A DNA stretch of 10,756 nucleotides, taken from assembly GCA_027575805.1 (NCBI GenBank), contig JANBPU010000448.1, positions 1 to 10,756 of the forward strand, given 5' to 3'. The DNA comes from Mycoemilia scoparia (lineage: Eukaryota > Kickxellomycota > Kickxellomycetes > Kickxellales > Kickxellaceae). The notes under the pieces are model-generated. The model was not told where the DNA came from, did not search any database, and saw only the letters and a program-made list of their open reading frames with translations. Positions 1 to 7,708 of this stretch are shown piece by piece. The position numbers and the translations under genes are program-made. Positions within the stretch are counted from its first letter, which is position 1, and every line of letters begins with the position of its first letter.

Positions 1-10
1 AATATACTCA

Positions 11-30
11 TTATTTGAAAATTCAAATAA
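11..30. repeat. Perfect palindrome, 9-bp arms
   Basis: TTATTTGAA is followed by a 2-bp AA spacer and its exact reverse complement TTCAAATAA. An AATAAA hexamer on the plus strand overlaps the right arm (about 27-32). It could be the poly(A) signal of a plus-strand gene lying left of the window. In AT-rich DNA this may also be chance. The rest of 1-188 shows no gene. Confidence 0.35.
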
Positions 31-188
31 AGGAAAAACAAAAAAGCTGTTACAGCTTGCCAGTAATAAATCAATTCACGTTTCAAATTCTTACCCACAC
101 ATATGTCAGAATCTCCTTTAAAGGAGTACCAGAAGAACACTCTGGATAATCGCCAATCATCACTGAGACTCCAGCTTAAACGTATGGG

Positions 189-884
189 CTATAGGATGAT
201 TTGTGGGGATTGTGTGAGGGTATCTGTCTGTTTCCTTTTGATGAAGAACTTTACTAAACACACCAATAACAGAGACATGTAAAAGTTGCTATCCATGACT
301 TCTGGGTATTTCATAATAAACATTACACCAATGACACCCTTGACACCCATGACAAACACATTTGGCAAAAGCAAATAAAAAAGCCACTTCCAATCGCTGA
401 GCTCGGCGTACATGTTAATATATCGCGCTAATGCTAAATGAAAACAAACAAGTGAAACATACATGGATATGAAAAGAGGCCACAAAAACAGTCCAAGAAG
501 TGCAGCAAAAATAACTAAACTACCAATCTTGCCGTTGACCCTCCAGGTTATTTCAAGGATTTCTTTGCCAACCCAGTATAAGAAAATCTGCAAGATAAAA
601 AGTAGTTCCCAGCTATTATTGAAAACCCAGAAGCCAGACATCATAATGACAGTCAACTTGAAGGCACTATAAAATATGGCTTTTGTTGTCTCGTCAAAAG
701 TAGCTTGGTATTCGCACCAAAACATTCCATACCACACCAAGACCCACAAAATTATTCCACACTTTAGTATGATATCGCCCATAGGCAATTTGTTGGTTTG
801 GAAGAGGACGGGGATAATGTCAGGAAAGCTGAACATCCATGACAGGTAGTTCAAGATTGCAGATGGCGATATGTCAAAAATCAT
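189..884 (-). CDS. Multi-pass membrane protein of unknown family (231 aa)
   Basis: I do not recognise this protein. The frame opens with ATG at 884-882 and ends with TAG at 191-189. It is strongly hydrophobic, with about six or seven probable membrane segments, near residues 7-28, 38-58, 70-90, 93-110, 120-152 (long, perhaps two), 166-190 and 198-214. Charged and polar residues fall mainly in the loops, and the C-terminal tail after residue 215 is hydrophilic (KRKQTD...). Aromatic residues are frequent at segment edges (WVLVWYGMFW, SGFWVFNNSW). The size and segment count could fit a TLC-type (TRAM/LAG1/CLN8) or similar ER or organelle membrane protein, but I see no diagnostic His/Asp motif. 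The function is therefore left open. No intron is needed, and a TATA-like box lies about 157 bp upstream. The long uninterrupted frame and regular segment pattern support a real gene. Confidence 0.72.
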   Translation of the reverse strand: MIFDISPSAILNYLSWMFSFPDIIPVLFQTNKLPMGDIILKCGIILWVLVWYGMFWCEYQATFDETTKAIFYSAFKLTVIMMSGFWVFNNSWELLFILQIFLYWVGKEILEITWRVNGKIGSLVIFAALLGLFLWPLFISMYVSLVCFHLALARYINMYAELSDWKWLFYLLLPNVFVMGVKGVIGVMFIMKYPEVMDSNFYMSLLLVCLVKFFIKRKQTDTLTQSPQIIL

Positions 885-907
885 TATTGCCTTGGATTCA
901 AATGTGA

Positions 908-930
908 CACGTGTGTGTGTGTGTGTGTGT
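908..930. repeat. CACGTG palindrome running into a (GT)10 microsatellite
   Basis: CACGTG occupies 908-913 and merges with ten GT units at 911-930. It sits 24 bp upstream of the membrane-protein ATG, in its 5' leader or proximal promoter. CACGTG is the E-box core bound by fungal bHLH factors, but here it may simply be the edge of the repeat. Confidence 0.6.
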
Positions 931-1040
931 GCTGTAGAAGAAAGTGTTGGCGAGTAAAAGCAAATGTGTGTATATGGAGTTGGGAAATTGAACTTGGAAT
1001 TGGGGTGAATTTTTACTTTGTATCGGTGGATTTATGAGCT

Positions 1041-1047
1041 TTTTATA
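1041..1047 (-). promoter_or_regulatory. TATA-like box of the membrane-protein gene
   Basis: On the minus strand the sequence reads TATAAAA, about 157 bp upstream of the ATG at 884. The distance is plausible for a fungal TATA element with a moderate leader. There is no transcript evidence. Confidence 0.35.
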
Positions 1048-1267
1048 AGTTTTATTTCTTGCTTGCCCAGATATACTTGGGTGTTTAAACCTATGCTTTA
1101 TTGTGACAGTGTGATTGGCTATATAGTTTTCAATTCATAGCCATTACAATTTTTCCTTACAAATACATCCTCTCCTTTTCATAGGGAATCGTAGATTTTG
1201 TTTAAAATTGGTATATACTTTTTTCTGTCACCATTTTTGTTCTTTTTTTGTCACCAAAATTTGGCTG

Positions 1268-1492
1268 GAAAATGGGTAATAATTTTTGAATGGTACCTTT
1301 AGGTGGTCAATGATTGTAAGGGCAATCACAGCCAAATGGGTGTCCAATTTTACTAGTAAACATTCGCCCTTCAAAATTATTGCCCATATGGGTGTCTAAT
1401 TTCTTAAAAAGTGGCGGTCACATATTTGGTCGTGACCTCCCTAGTAATGACTGGCCACCAAAAGATACTTTTCAAATATTATGACACATATG
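1268..1492. mobile_element. Dispersed repeat copy 1: compound fold-back, MITE-like
   Basis: The left end (about 1268-1293) reads AATGGGTAATAATTTTTGAA. Two inverse-orientation ends match it: one inside at about 1367-1391 (CCCTTCAAAATTATTGCCCA, then TATG) and one at the right boundary, 1468-1492 (CTTTTCAAATATTATGACAC, then ATATG). Aligning 1277-1344 without gaps to the reverse complement of 1485-1418 gives 48 identities in 68 positions by hand count. The whole is therefore an imperfect inverted duplication. The 14-bp core AATCACAGCCAAAT lies at 1324-1337. There is no coding capacity, so this would be a non-autonomous element, or two elements inserted head to head. I could not fix a target-site duplication. 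Confidence 0.6.
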
Positions 1493-1511
1493 CATTTTTA
1501 GATATTTTAAA

Positions 1512-1517
1512 TTTATT
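1512..1517 (-). terminator. Possible poly(A) signal of tyrosinase
   Basis: The minus strand reads AATAAA, about 215 bp past the tyrosinase stop codon. It is the nearest canonical hexamer downstream that I noticed. In AT-rich DNA it may be coincidental. Confidence 0.3.
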
Positions 1518-1552
1518 CTGAACTTTTTGATGTTGTGAAAGAAAAAAATGGC

Positions 1553-1573
1553 TATATATATATATATATATAT
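1553..1573. repeat. (TA)n microsatellite
   Basis: An uninterrupted alternating TA tract of about 21 bp lies in the spacer downstream of the tyrosinase gene. Confidence 0.9.
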
Positions 1574-1694
1574 TATGTTAGAGAACGTGTGTGTAATTTC
1601 AAATATTAAGTTATTACGAGGGCTATCCTTTTTTGAAAAAATAAAAGCTACAATATCTGTCCATACCAGACCATCATATGTAGCTGGTGCAGGT

Positions 1695-1730
1695 ACAGAC
1701 ACAGATGTAGATACAGATACAGATACAGAT
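1695..1730. repeat. ACAGAT hexamer tandem repeat abutting the tyrosinase stop
   Basis: Six consecutive 6-bp units read ACAGAC, ACAGAT, GTAGAT and three times ACAGAT. The array ends one base before the tyrosinase stop codon (1734-1732, minus strand), so it is the start of that gene's 3' UTR. Confidence 0.85.
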
Positions 1731-1731
1731 G

Positions 1732-3245
1732 CTAATAATAAGGTGATCGGTATCCAGATGTACTCATATCATTGACAAAATCTCTTACAAGTCTTTCAAC
1801 GAATCTTTTGGCAGTAACATTTCTAGCCATTCCAACGAGAGTGGAATCGGGAATTTCATAAGGTTGAGGAATAGTAACACCATCACCTCCATAATTACTA
1901 CTACTTCCTCCTCCTCCACCAATACCACCAATAAGGGAGTTGATAATCGACCCACCTGCTCCCAAAATACCAGTATTACCCGTAGCAGCACCCCCAACCA
2001 CAACATTACCAGGTCTGGTTTGAGAATATTTCCTGGTGGCATCAATTGGCGGCAGTACAGTTTCCATCCATTCAAGATTGAGACCCAAAGGGAACCATTT
2101 CCGACGAATATGTTCTGGTAACTTCAACAAAGGATGATGCTTCATAAGACTAGTTTCGCCTTTAGCCACCGAAGCAGGAGGAGGACGAGCACCAGCGGGA
2201 CCAATATTATCAAAATAGAAACACACCTTTCCACTACCAAGTCTGGTCAACTCTCTAATCGGCGTATTCCAAACATCAGTGCGGTCATTAATAGTACTCA
2301 TCGCCGTACTATCCCCATTGAGTCCCACATAATCGTCAATAAGATCCGGATGAGTATACTGCCAAAGCGCCCAAACCCTATCAATATTCGAGTGATGCAG
2401 ATAGAAGAATATATCCGAGGGCGACCATGGCGTTCCCATATTTCCACCGATAGTTTGATGCACAGAGTCGTGGTACGTGTATTCAAACAGTTTGCGGAAT
2501 TCTTCGAGGCTGGTCGAGAGCTGGATTATTGAGGCTACAAACTCCGGGCTGTGCCAGGGGCTGATTGTGTTTTGGTCGACATTGAAATTACGTTCAAGGC
2601 AGTTTTCGCGCCCGGAACTGTCGAGAAGTCGGGTATTGGTGCTGTGGGCTTGGAATCCGTCAACGACGCAGCCGCCCGTCCCGGTGGTGTTGGTTTTGCC
2701 GTTTGTGCCGAATGTGGAGGGATTGAATACCCAGCTGGCTGCTGGTTGATAGAAGTCTAGAGAAGCGTCCTATATAGATGATGATGAATGGGATGTAGAA
2801 GAATAGAAGGACAGTTAGTTTTGGAGATTCTGACCGAGCTAGTAGGCAAGAACATATGTATATGTTTGTAATGTCAAGATGTGGTTGTTAAATTGAATTG
2901 CTGGCTTACCCAATATGGTATGGTGATCTCGGGGTCGTATTCCTGTAACATGTTTTCAATAATGATAAGAGCCTCGCGATGCCAAGGAAAGAGCTGGATA
3001 TTGTCGTGGACATTTGGATAGCAGTTGTTGTGGATACGGCCTAACCAGTTAAATACGCCTCGATCCTGGAGACGTTTCATCCCGTTGATGAAGGCGCCTA
3101 GTTCTTTGGGAGATAGTTGGCGAACTTCTTTGCGAACTTTGTTGTGTGGACAGGTAGCTTGGGCGTTTACAAGGTCACAGGCGAAGAGGAGCCCCAAGGC
3201 TATTAGCCCAACTGTGGGGCTACACTTGAAGATGCTTTTGAACAT
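1732..3245 (-). CDS. Secreted short tyrosinase (type-3 copper phenol oxidase), 2 exons, 457 aa
   Basis: Exons are 3245-2910 and 2769-1732. Splicing joins PYW directly to DASLDF, recreating the family's conserved PYWD. Tyrosinases oxidise monophenols and o-diphenols to o-quinones, feeding melanin or cross-linking. Residues 1-28 form a signal peptide with probable cleavage VNA|QA, so the enzyme should enter the secretory pathway. CuA ligands are H72, H80 and H89, in RIHNNC...VHDNIQLFPWHR. CuB ligands are H212, H216 and H238, in YHDSVHQTIGGNMG and FFYLHHSNIDRVW. The H212/H216/H238 spacing equals that of Streptomyces tyrosinase (H190/H194/H216). There is no Cys-x-His before the second CuA ligand, so the thioether bridge of Neurospora/Agaricus-type enzymes seems absent. 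FYF (296-298) may be the tyrosine-type motif closing the catalytic core. Residues 366-409 are a Gly/Ser-rich stretch, then a short C-terminal helix-like tail. There is no long C-terminal propeptide domain. Tyrosinase versus catechol oxidase cannot be decided here. Confidence 0.95.
2770..2909 (-). other. Spliceosomal intron of the tyrosinase gene (140 bp, phase 0)
   Basis: The donor is TGG|GTAAGC and the acceptor is TATATAG|GAC. A branch-point-like ACTAAC lies about 45 nt upstream of the acceptor on the minus strand. Removal restores the frame between the two copper-binding halves and the conserved PYWD sequence. Unspliced, the exon-1 frame stops inside the intron at about 2874. Confidence 0.92.
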
Positions 3246-3393
3246 TGTGGCTATATATAATTGTGTGTGTGTGGTCGAAGGTATCCTTGATTCGAAAGCA
3301 CAGCTGGTGAACTATATTTTTTAATGTCGAAAGAATATCTGTAGATGTCGTCGATGGAGATTAAAGATATACGATCAAAAGATTTTAGGAGTC

Positions 3394-3403
3394 CTTATAT
3401 AAG
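3394..3403 (-). promoter_or_regulatory. TATA-like element upstream of tyrosinase
   Basis: The palindromic CTTATATAAG gives TATATAAG on the minus strand, about 150 bp upstream of the tyrosinase ATG. A second TATATA at about 3250-3256 is too close to the ATG to serve as a TATA box. Confidence 0.35.
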
Positions 3404-3429
3404 TTTAGTTAACTTTGGTTATTGCATTT

Positions 3430-3620
3430 GTCGTCGTCGCTGTCGTCACTAAGATCTTGGGAAACAAGATTTTTCTTGTTGCACTGTTGTTACTCTTGTA
3501 TTCTGGTCGTAGTCGTCGTCGTCGTCGTCGTCGTCGTCGTGGTTGTGAATATCCTGGGAAATAAGATTTTCTGGCCACTGCTGCTATTCTTGTATTCTGG
3601 TCGTCGTGGTCGTTTTCGTC
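3430..3620. repeat. Compound minisatellite: GTC triplets plus a duplicated ~95-bp unit
   Basis: A pure GTC tract of about nine units (3512-3540) separates two imperfect copies of a roughly 95-bp unit. Copy A starts at 3454 (ATCTTGGGAAACAAGATT) and copy B at 3551 (ATCCTGGGAAATAAGATT). Both end in CTTGTATTCTGGTCGT (3495-3510 and 3589-3604) and both run into further GTC-like triplets. The offset changes from 97 to 94 bp between unit ends, so there is a small indel. Confidence 0.75.
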
Positions 3621-4181
3621 AACAGGCAGATCCAAGACTTTACTATGTTCGTATGTGGGGGTGTCAGCTGGGTCTTCGTTGTTAGCTATACTACCAAGAA
3701 AGCGAGCATGAGTGAGTGCCTATATCTTGGGAGAACAAAGAAACAAAAAGAGCATGTTTGCAACTATTTAATAGTAAATACAACAGTAAGTATTGATCAT
3801 GACTTTTCGCAAACTAGTTTTCCCTCCATAGAAAATAGACCGTTGCCATTACTACATCTCCTCGCTCTTGTTTGAAAGTTAAAAAGAATTCCCTTACTTT
3901 TGCCCAGAACTAACCGGTGCTAAATATAAATAAAAAGATAGATATGGAGAAACGAATGTCGTGGTAAAATGAATAGCAAGGGTAACATCAGCTTCTCATA
4001 AGTTACTTTTAATTCAAATCACGCCCATATACACACACAGAGAGAGATACGGAAAAACCAAGAAGTTTTTACGACGCAAATATGAAATCGTGACATTTTC
4101 TAGGATAGTAATTGTTGGAATTTTTAATATGTAACAAAGAAAATACAAGGAAATTCACGAATCTCTCTACTTTTATTCATA

Positions 4182-4272
4182 CATATGTATCATAGTTTTT
4201 GAAAGGTGAATGGTTATAGGGGCAATCACAGCCAAATATGTGACTAACCCTTCAAAAATAATTACCCATATG
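4182..4272 (+). mobile_element. Dispersed repeat copy 2 (about 91 bp, MITE-like)
   Basis: The left end CATATGTATCATAGTTTTTG, then AAAGG, matches the reverse complement of the right end (4248-4272) at 19 of 25 positions. Between the ends lies ATTATAGGGG-like sequence (here GGTTATAGGGGCAATCACAG) with the core AATCACAGCCAAAT at 4224-4237, identical to the other copies. It has no coding capacity. It is orientated like the left half of copy 1. No clear target-site duplication was seen. Confidence 0.6.
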
Positions 4273-5508
4273 AACATTGCCATATTCACATGTGTATTTA
4301 ATAAATTATAGATCATTTATATACAATATACTTGTGGGCAAGAAGATGCTTTTATAATTATCAATGATATTATTTATAGTAACTTGGCAAGAACCACCGA
4401 GTATTAGGCCTATAAATCCCTATTACTATTCGCACAGTAAAAATGGAGTGATCTCTATAACATTTTTATCATGAGTAATTTAAATAACAGTAGTGGCAGT
4501 ATTAATATTCTTAAGCTATCCTGCAGAGATATGCACTAGCATGACAAGTTGAAAACTCAGGCAGGGCTAAATTCAGCCAATACCTTGTCCGTATATCTTG
4601 AAACTCACATAGACGATGTGCAGCAATACATTGTTATTTTTATTTTATATTGGGAAAGGGTGTGTGTGTGTGAAACGAGAACAGACGTAAGCAATAATCA
4701 CAATTCCAAAGAATTGCCATTGCTCCAGAGTAGTCCAACATTTCCAGCTGCGGAAAACCGATCGCACATCTTGTGTGGATGGCCACAGCCTCGATATCTA
4801 AGGAAAACACTAGCGCCTCACCGTCCTTTTCCAAGTGCCCACACAATACACCCACAAAGCCGAAGCTCGGGGTGCAAGTAATGGGCTAGGAATCCAGGCA
4901 ATGCGACTCTGTGCGCCTATAAGACATTGTAAAGATTTTCTTTCATCTGACAGGCTACCATGTCAAGACATTGTCATTTGGACGAAGCAAGCGAATTGTG
5001 GGACGATATTTTTGATTATTAAAACTTATTATTCTTGATCTTGTCATTGATGATCTGCTAATCTGCTCGTGGGCTTGGATTGATTGGCTTGTAGTGAAAA
5101 TTTGCGTTCTTTTGGTCTGTGAGAGAGATTAGCGCTTTGGTGGGGCTCTTTTTTAGATCATGTCCATTTGGTGTTGAAGGGAGAGAGAAATTACCACTGT
5201 ATATATATTGTGCTATCAGCAAGGAGCAACACATACAAGTGGACAAATCGATATAGGTTGTACACAGTTGAGCCATTTAGAAGAGAGATCTCTGTTGATT
5301 CCACTTTCTTCTATTTTGTGTCTGTGTGCGTAAACCAACTCTCTGATTTCACATTGCTTGGTCTCCGGGTCTTGGTAATTACCACTCGAGAACTACCACC
5401 TGTGCGCATAACGAGCCCTGACCGCTTCCATTGGGAAATAGGGCCAAATCAATATACTGCTACTCCAAATTCACACAATCGCATACATACAGTTATTGGC
5501 ACAACAAA

Positions 5509-7017
5509 ATGTCGCTCAGAACCACCAGACCATTTGTTTATCAGATCCTGAGAAATGGGCAGCGCAATTTCAGTCAATCCAAAGTTGCTCAAGCATCAGC
5601 AACAGTAGCCTCGGGAAAATCCCAAGATTCAGTCCACCACCAACAGCAGGCCATACATACATCCTCCATTACTACTGCTACTACAGCTTCCGCTTCTGTT
5701 GGTGGTAGCGTTCAAAAGAATATATGGAAATTCCGCGAGGGTGTTCAAAAACATCAATTGCCAAAGGCATGGACCCAATTCAACATAATCATGAACAAGA
5801 CCATACCGCCCACAAACAAAGCCGATAACAGTAGCGCAGATGCCCCAACCGCCTCTTCTGGAACTATCCCATTGACGTCAAATGATCTCCAAGGCTTATT
5901 GCGACTAATGAATCTGGGCAAACTAAAGGACTATAGCGACAATACAATCCAGCAGTATATCAAAATGACCACCCAGATCGTGGCTTTGATGAACAAGTAT
6001 GGATATACAATGAACACAATTACCGTCAACCACCTGCTTTCGTTCTTTGCCCGCATCAGGTCAGTTGATATGGTCGAACAGGTATGGCAGCGCGCCGTAC
6101 TAAATGGCGTAGAGCTTGATGTCCGTTCCTACAACAACCTCATAAACGCATACATAAATAGCGGAGACGTGAATAATTACAAGAAAGTTTGGGCTATTTG
6201 GGAAACCATGAAGCGTGATGGAAATCTTGATGGAGTGAGGCCCAATGTTTTTACCTACAATGCATTGATCCGGTTACATGGAAAATTGGGAGATATCAAA
6301 TCGGCAGTTGAAATGTTTAGGCTTATCAGCCGGTCGGGATCGGACAACACTCGTGGCTATGATAACATGGGAACAGCCATGAAACCAAACATCTACACAT
6401 TCAATGCTCTCCTTGAGGCATTTGGTCAAAACCAAAGATTAGAAGAAGCCCGCACGCTATTCAATTCCTACATAATCACACCTAAGCGGCACGACAAATT
6501 CAAAAAGCTCGGTCTTCCCATTGTTTCTGTTGGTGGTGGGATTTGCACCCAGCCCAACCAAGATACTTTCCATATCCTCATAAAGCATCACGCCAAGAAC
6601 GGAGAAATGGAGCACGTCCAATATTATCTAGACTTGATGGCATCCAAATCCTACTTTTCGCATATCAAACCAACTCACCAAACATTGAAGCTCATATTTA
6701 ATCGTGAAGTCGCAATGAAGGATTTCGGCTTCGTTATTAACCTGACCACATGGGTCAAGGAGAACTTGAGTATTGAGCCAAAGATGTCAATGATTGAGTC
6801 GCTTGAACGGGCATGGGATAGGATCCAAGAAAAGAAGGCGGCTGAGGAGCAACAGAAACAGATTCAGGCTACACAGAAAGCAGCACTCCAGCATCAGATA
6901 TTTAGTGACAATTGCATGGGCTCGGCCGCTGCGTCTATTTGGAAAGATACTGGATATGAGAATGTTGGTAGTGCTGAAGCCCCATCATCCCCTGAGGCTA
7001 AAATAGCAATGGACTAA
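5509..7017 (+). CDS. Mitochondrial-type pentatricopeptide repeat (PPR) protein, 502 aa
   Basis: PPR proteins bind organellar RNA through stacked 35-residue helical pairs and act in processing, stability or translation. The first in-frame ATG is at 5509 (context ACAAAATGTCG, A at -3). The frame is open a further 78 bp upstream but only from a TTG. The N-terminus MSLRTTRPFVYQILRNGQRN is Arg-rich, lacks acidic residues and suits a mitochondrial presequence. A Ser/Thr/Gln-rich linker follows to about residue 70. At least five PPR-like motifs start near residues 171 (ITVNHLLSFF), 205 (VRSYNNLINAYINSGD), 247 (VFTYNALIRLHGKLGD), 295 (IYTFNALLEAFGQNQR) and 351 (QDTFHILIKHHAKNGE). A Gln/Glu/Lys-rich stretch at 435-463 may be a coiled coil. 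No SMR or other catalytic domain is visible. The target RNA cannot be inferred from the sequence. The gene has no intron and stands alone. Confidence 0.9.
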   Translation: MSLRTTRPFVYQILRNGQRNFSQSKVAQASATVASGKSQDSVHHQQQAIHTSSITTATTASASVGGSVQKNIWKFREGVQKHQLPKAWTQFNIIMNKTIPPTNKADNSSADAPTASSGTIPLTSNDLQGLLRLMNLGKLKDYSDNTIQQYIKMTTQIVALMNKYGYTMNTITVNHLLSFFARIRSVDMVEQVWQRAVLNGVELDVRSYNNLINAYINSGDVNNYKKVWAIWETMKRDGNLDGVRPNVFTYNALIRLHGKLGDIKSAVEMFRLISRSGSDNTRGYDNMGTAMKPNIYTFNALLEAFGQNQRLEEARTLFNSYIITPKRHDKFKKLGLPIVSVGGGICTQPNQDTFHILIKHHAKNGEMEHVQYYLDLMASKSYFSHIKPTHQTLKLIFNREVAMKDFGFVINLTTWVKENLSIEPKMSMIESLERAWDRIQEKKAAEEQQKQIQATQKAALQHQIFSDNCMGSAAASIWKDTGYENVGSAEAPSSPEAKIAMD

Positions 7018-7087
7018 TTAGTTTTTTAGCATGATAATGTTTCAGGATTATCAAAACTCTCAGCCACTCTATATTAGCTAGATCATC

Positions 7088-7108
7088 ATGATGATGATGA
7101 TGATGATG
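7088..7108. repeat. (ATG)7 triplet repeat
   Basis: Seven perfect ATG units are preceded by ATCATC, so the start can fold as a small hairpin. It lies in the presumed 3' UTR of the PPR gene, between the stop codon and the AATAAA. Confidence 0.9.
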
Positions 7109-7147
7109 TTCTGTGTGTTTTTATGTATGTTTCCTCTTTCTTCTATT

Positions 7148-7153
7148 AATAAA
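7148..7153 (+). terminator. Poly(A) signal of the PPR gene
   Basis: A canonical AATAAA lies about 130 bp after the PPR stop codon, followed by T-rich and TG-containing sequence (about 7170-7185). This is consistent with a fungal cleavage and polyadenylation site. Confidence 0.5.
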
Positions 7154-7592
7154 ACTCTATCAATATAAATTCTTATTTGCTTGTGTCTCCTGAAAACCAA
7201 CACTGCTATAAACAATTTCAGATTAGATATGCTTGTGGGCTGGACACATGGCAAACGATGGTGGTGTGCTTAAAGAAAACCAGGATTTGTGACAATGCCA
7301 CGCCATCGTAGAGGGAACTAATTTCAGGGAGTATTAGCGAGCAGTGGTGGATTTGCCTATGGGTGAGAGAGATGTAACGATAGGTTCACGATAATTTTGG
7401 CCAGTTGATTTAAAGCTTGTCATTAGATGCAATTATGGTGCAATCATGGATCATAACCAATCAGGATACACGATATCGAGATCTGTGGACATCTTGGCTA
7501 CCCTTTTAACTTGATGACTGTTGCTGCGGGATTTTGATGTATGTAAATGTGGGAGAGTCTTGCTGTTACTCACTGCTCACTACCAAAACTCT

Positions 7593-7708
7593 ACCACCAC
7601 CACCACCACCACAAACATTAACATTGGATGCTGAGCGTTATGACTAATGGGATCGAATCGAGTATTTCTGTAGGCAAGGGAAGATCAAAGGGTAATAATA
7701 ATAATAAT
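7593..7708. repeat. Two triplet microsatellites, (ACC)6 and (TAA)5
   Basis: ACC units occupy 7593-7610 and TAA units 7693-7708. Both are non-coding and lie in the far upstream region of the siroheme gene. Confidence 0.8.

Larger units (their letters stand above)
885..1731. other. Intergenic region, membrane-protein gene to tyrosinase
   Basis: No convincing gene was found in this 847-bp AT-rich stretch. It holds the promoter of the minus-strand membrane-protein gene, a GT microsatellite, the fold-back dispersed repeat (1268-1492), a (TA)n tract and the tyrosinase 3' region. Short open frames here consist of low-complexity sequence. Confidence 0.7.
3246..5508. other. Intergenic region between divergent tyrosinase and PPR genes
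   Basis: This is a 2.26-kb spacer with no gene I can support. It contains the tyrosinase promoter, a GTC-rich compound minisatellite (about 3430-3620), the second dispersed-repeat copy (4182-4272), an ATG-less minus-strand open segment of higher GC content (about 4640-4885) and, at its right end, the PPR promoter and leader. Open frames at 3405-3685 are translations of the triplet repeat (poly-Val, poly-Arg). The frames at 4549-4881 and 5058-5551 have no family resemblance. Confidence 0.6.

Noticed and set aside
3422..3685. 87-codon plus-strand frame with a poly-Val run, and the opposite-strand frame 3405-3635 with poly-Arg
   Set aside because: Both are translations of the GTC triplet tract. 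The minus-strand frame has no ATG at its head (TTG), and neither shows family resemblance.
4549..4881. 110-codon plus-strand open frame
   Set aside because: It opens with TTG, contains no internal Met, and has a composition typical of non-coding sequence.
5044..5070. TTGATGATCTG resembling a C/D snoRNA C box
   Set aside because: The purine at the first C-box position is missing, and no D box with pairing ends was found at a fitting distance.
5058..5276. Minus-strand open frame of 72 codons
   Set aside because: No recognisable motif, ordinary spacer composition, and partly built from GT/TATA-like sequence.
5431..5508. Upstream 26-codon extension of the PPR frame
   Set aside because: The extension begins at TTG, not ATG. 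The ATG at 5509 has A at -3 and gives a mitochondrial-type N-terminus directly.
7321..7380. Sequence around GCGAGCAGTGGTGG resembling the 5' part of U4 snRNA
   Set aside because: Only a short stretch is similar. The characteristic stem, later conserved segments and Sm-site context could not be found.
7391..7470. Region ATAATTTTGGCCAGTTGATT as a possible further copy of the dispersed repeat
   Set aside because: The similarity to copy 3 covers only a few AT-rich words. The core AATCACAGCCAAAT and the terminal repeats are absent.
7630..7665. TGACTAAT and ATCGAATCGAG as Gcn4-like or tRNA B-box-like signals
   Set aside because: TGACTAA departs from the Gcn4 site, and no tRNA cloverleaf or A box accompanies the second motif.
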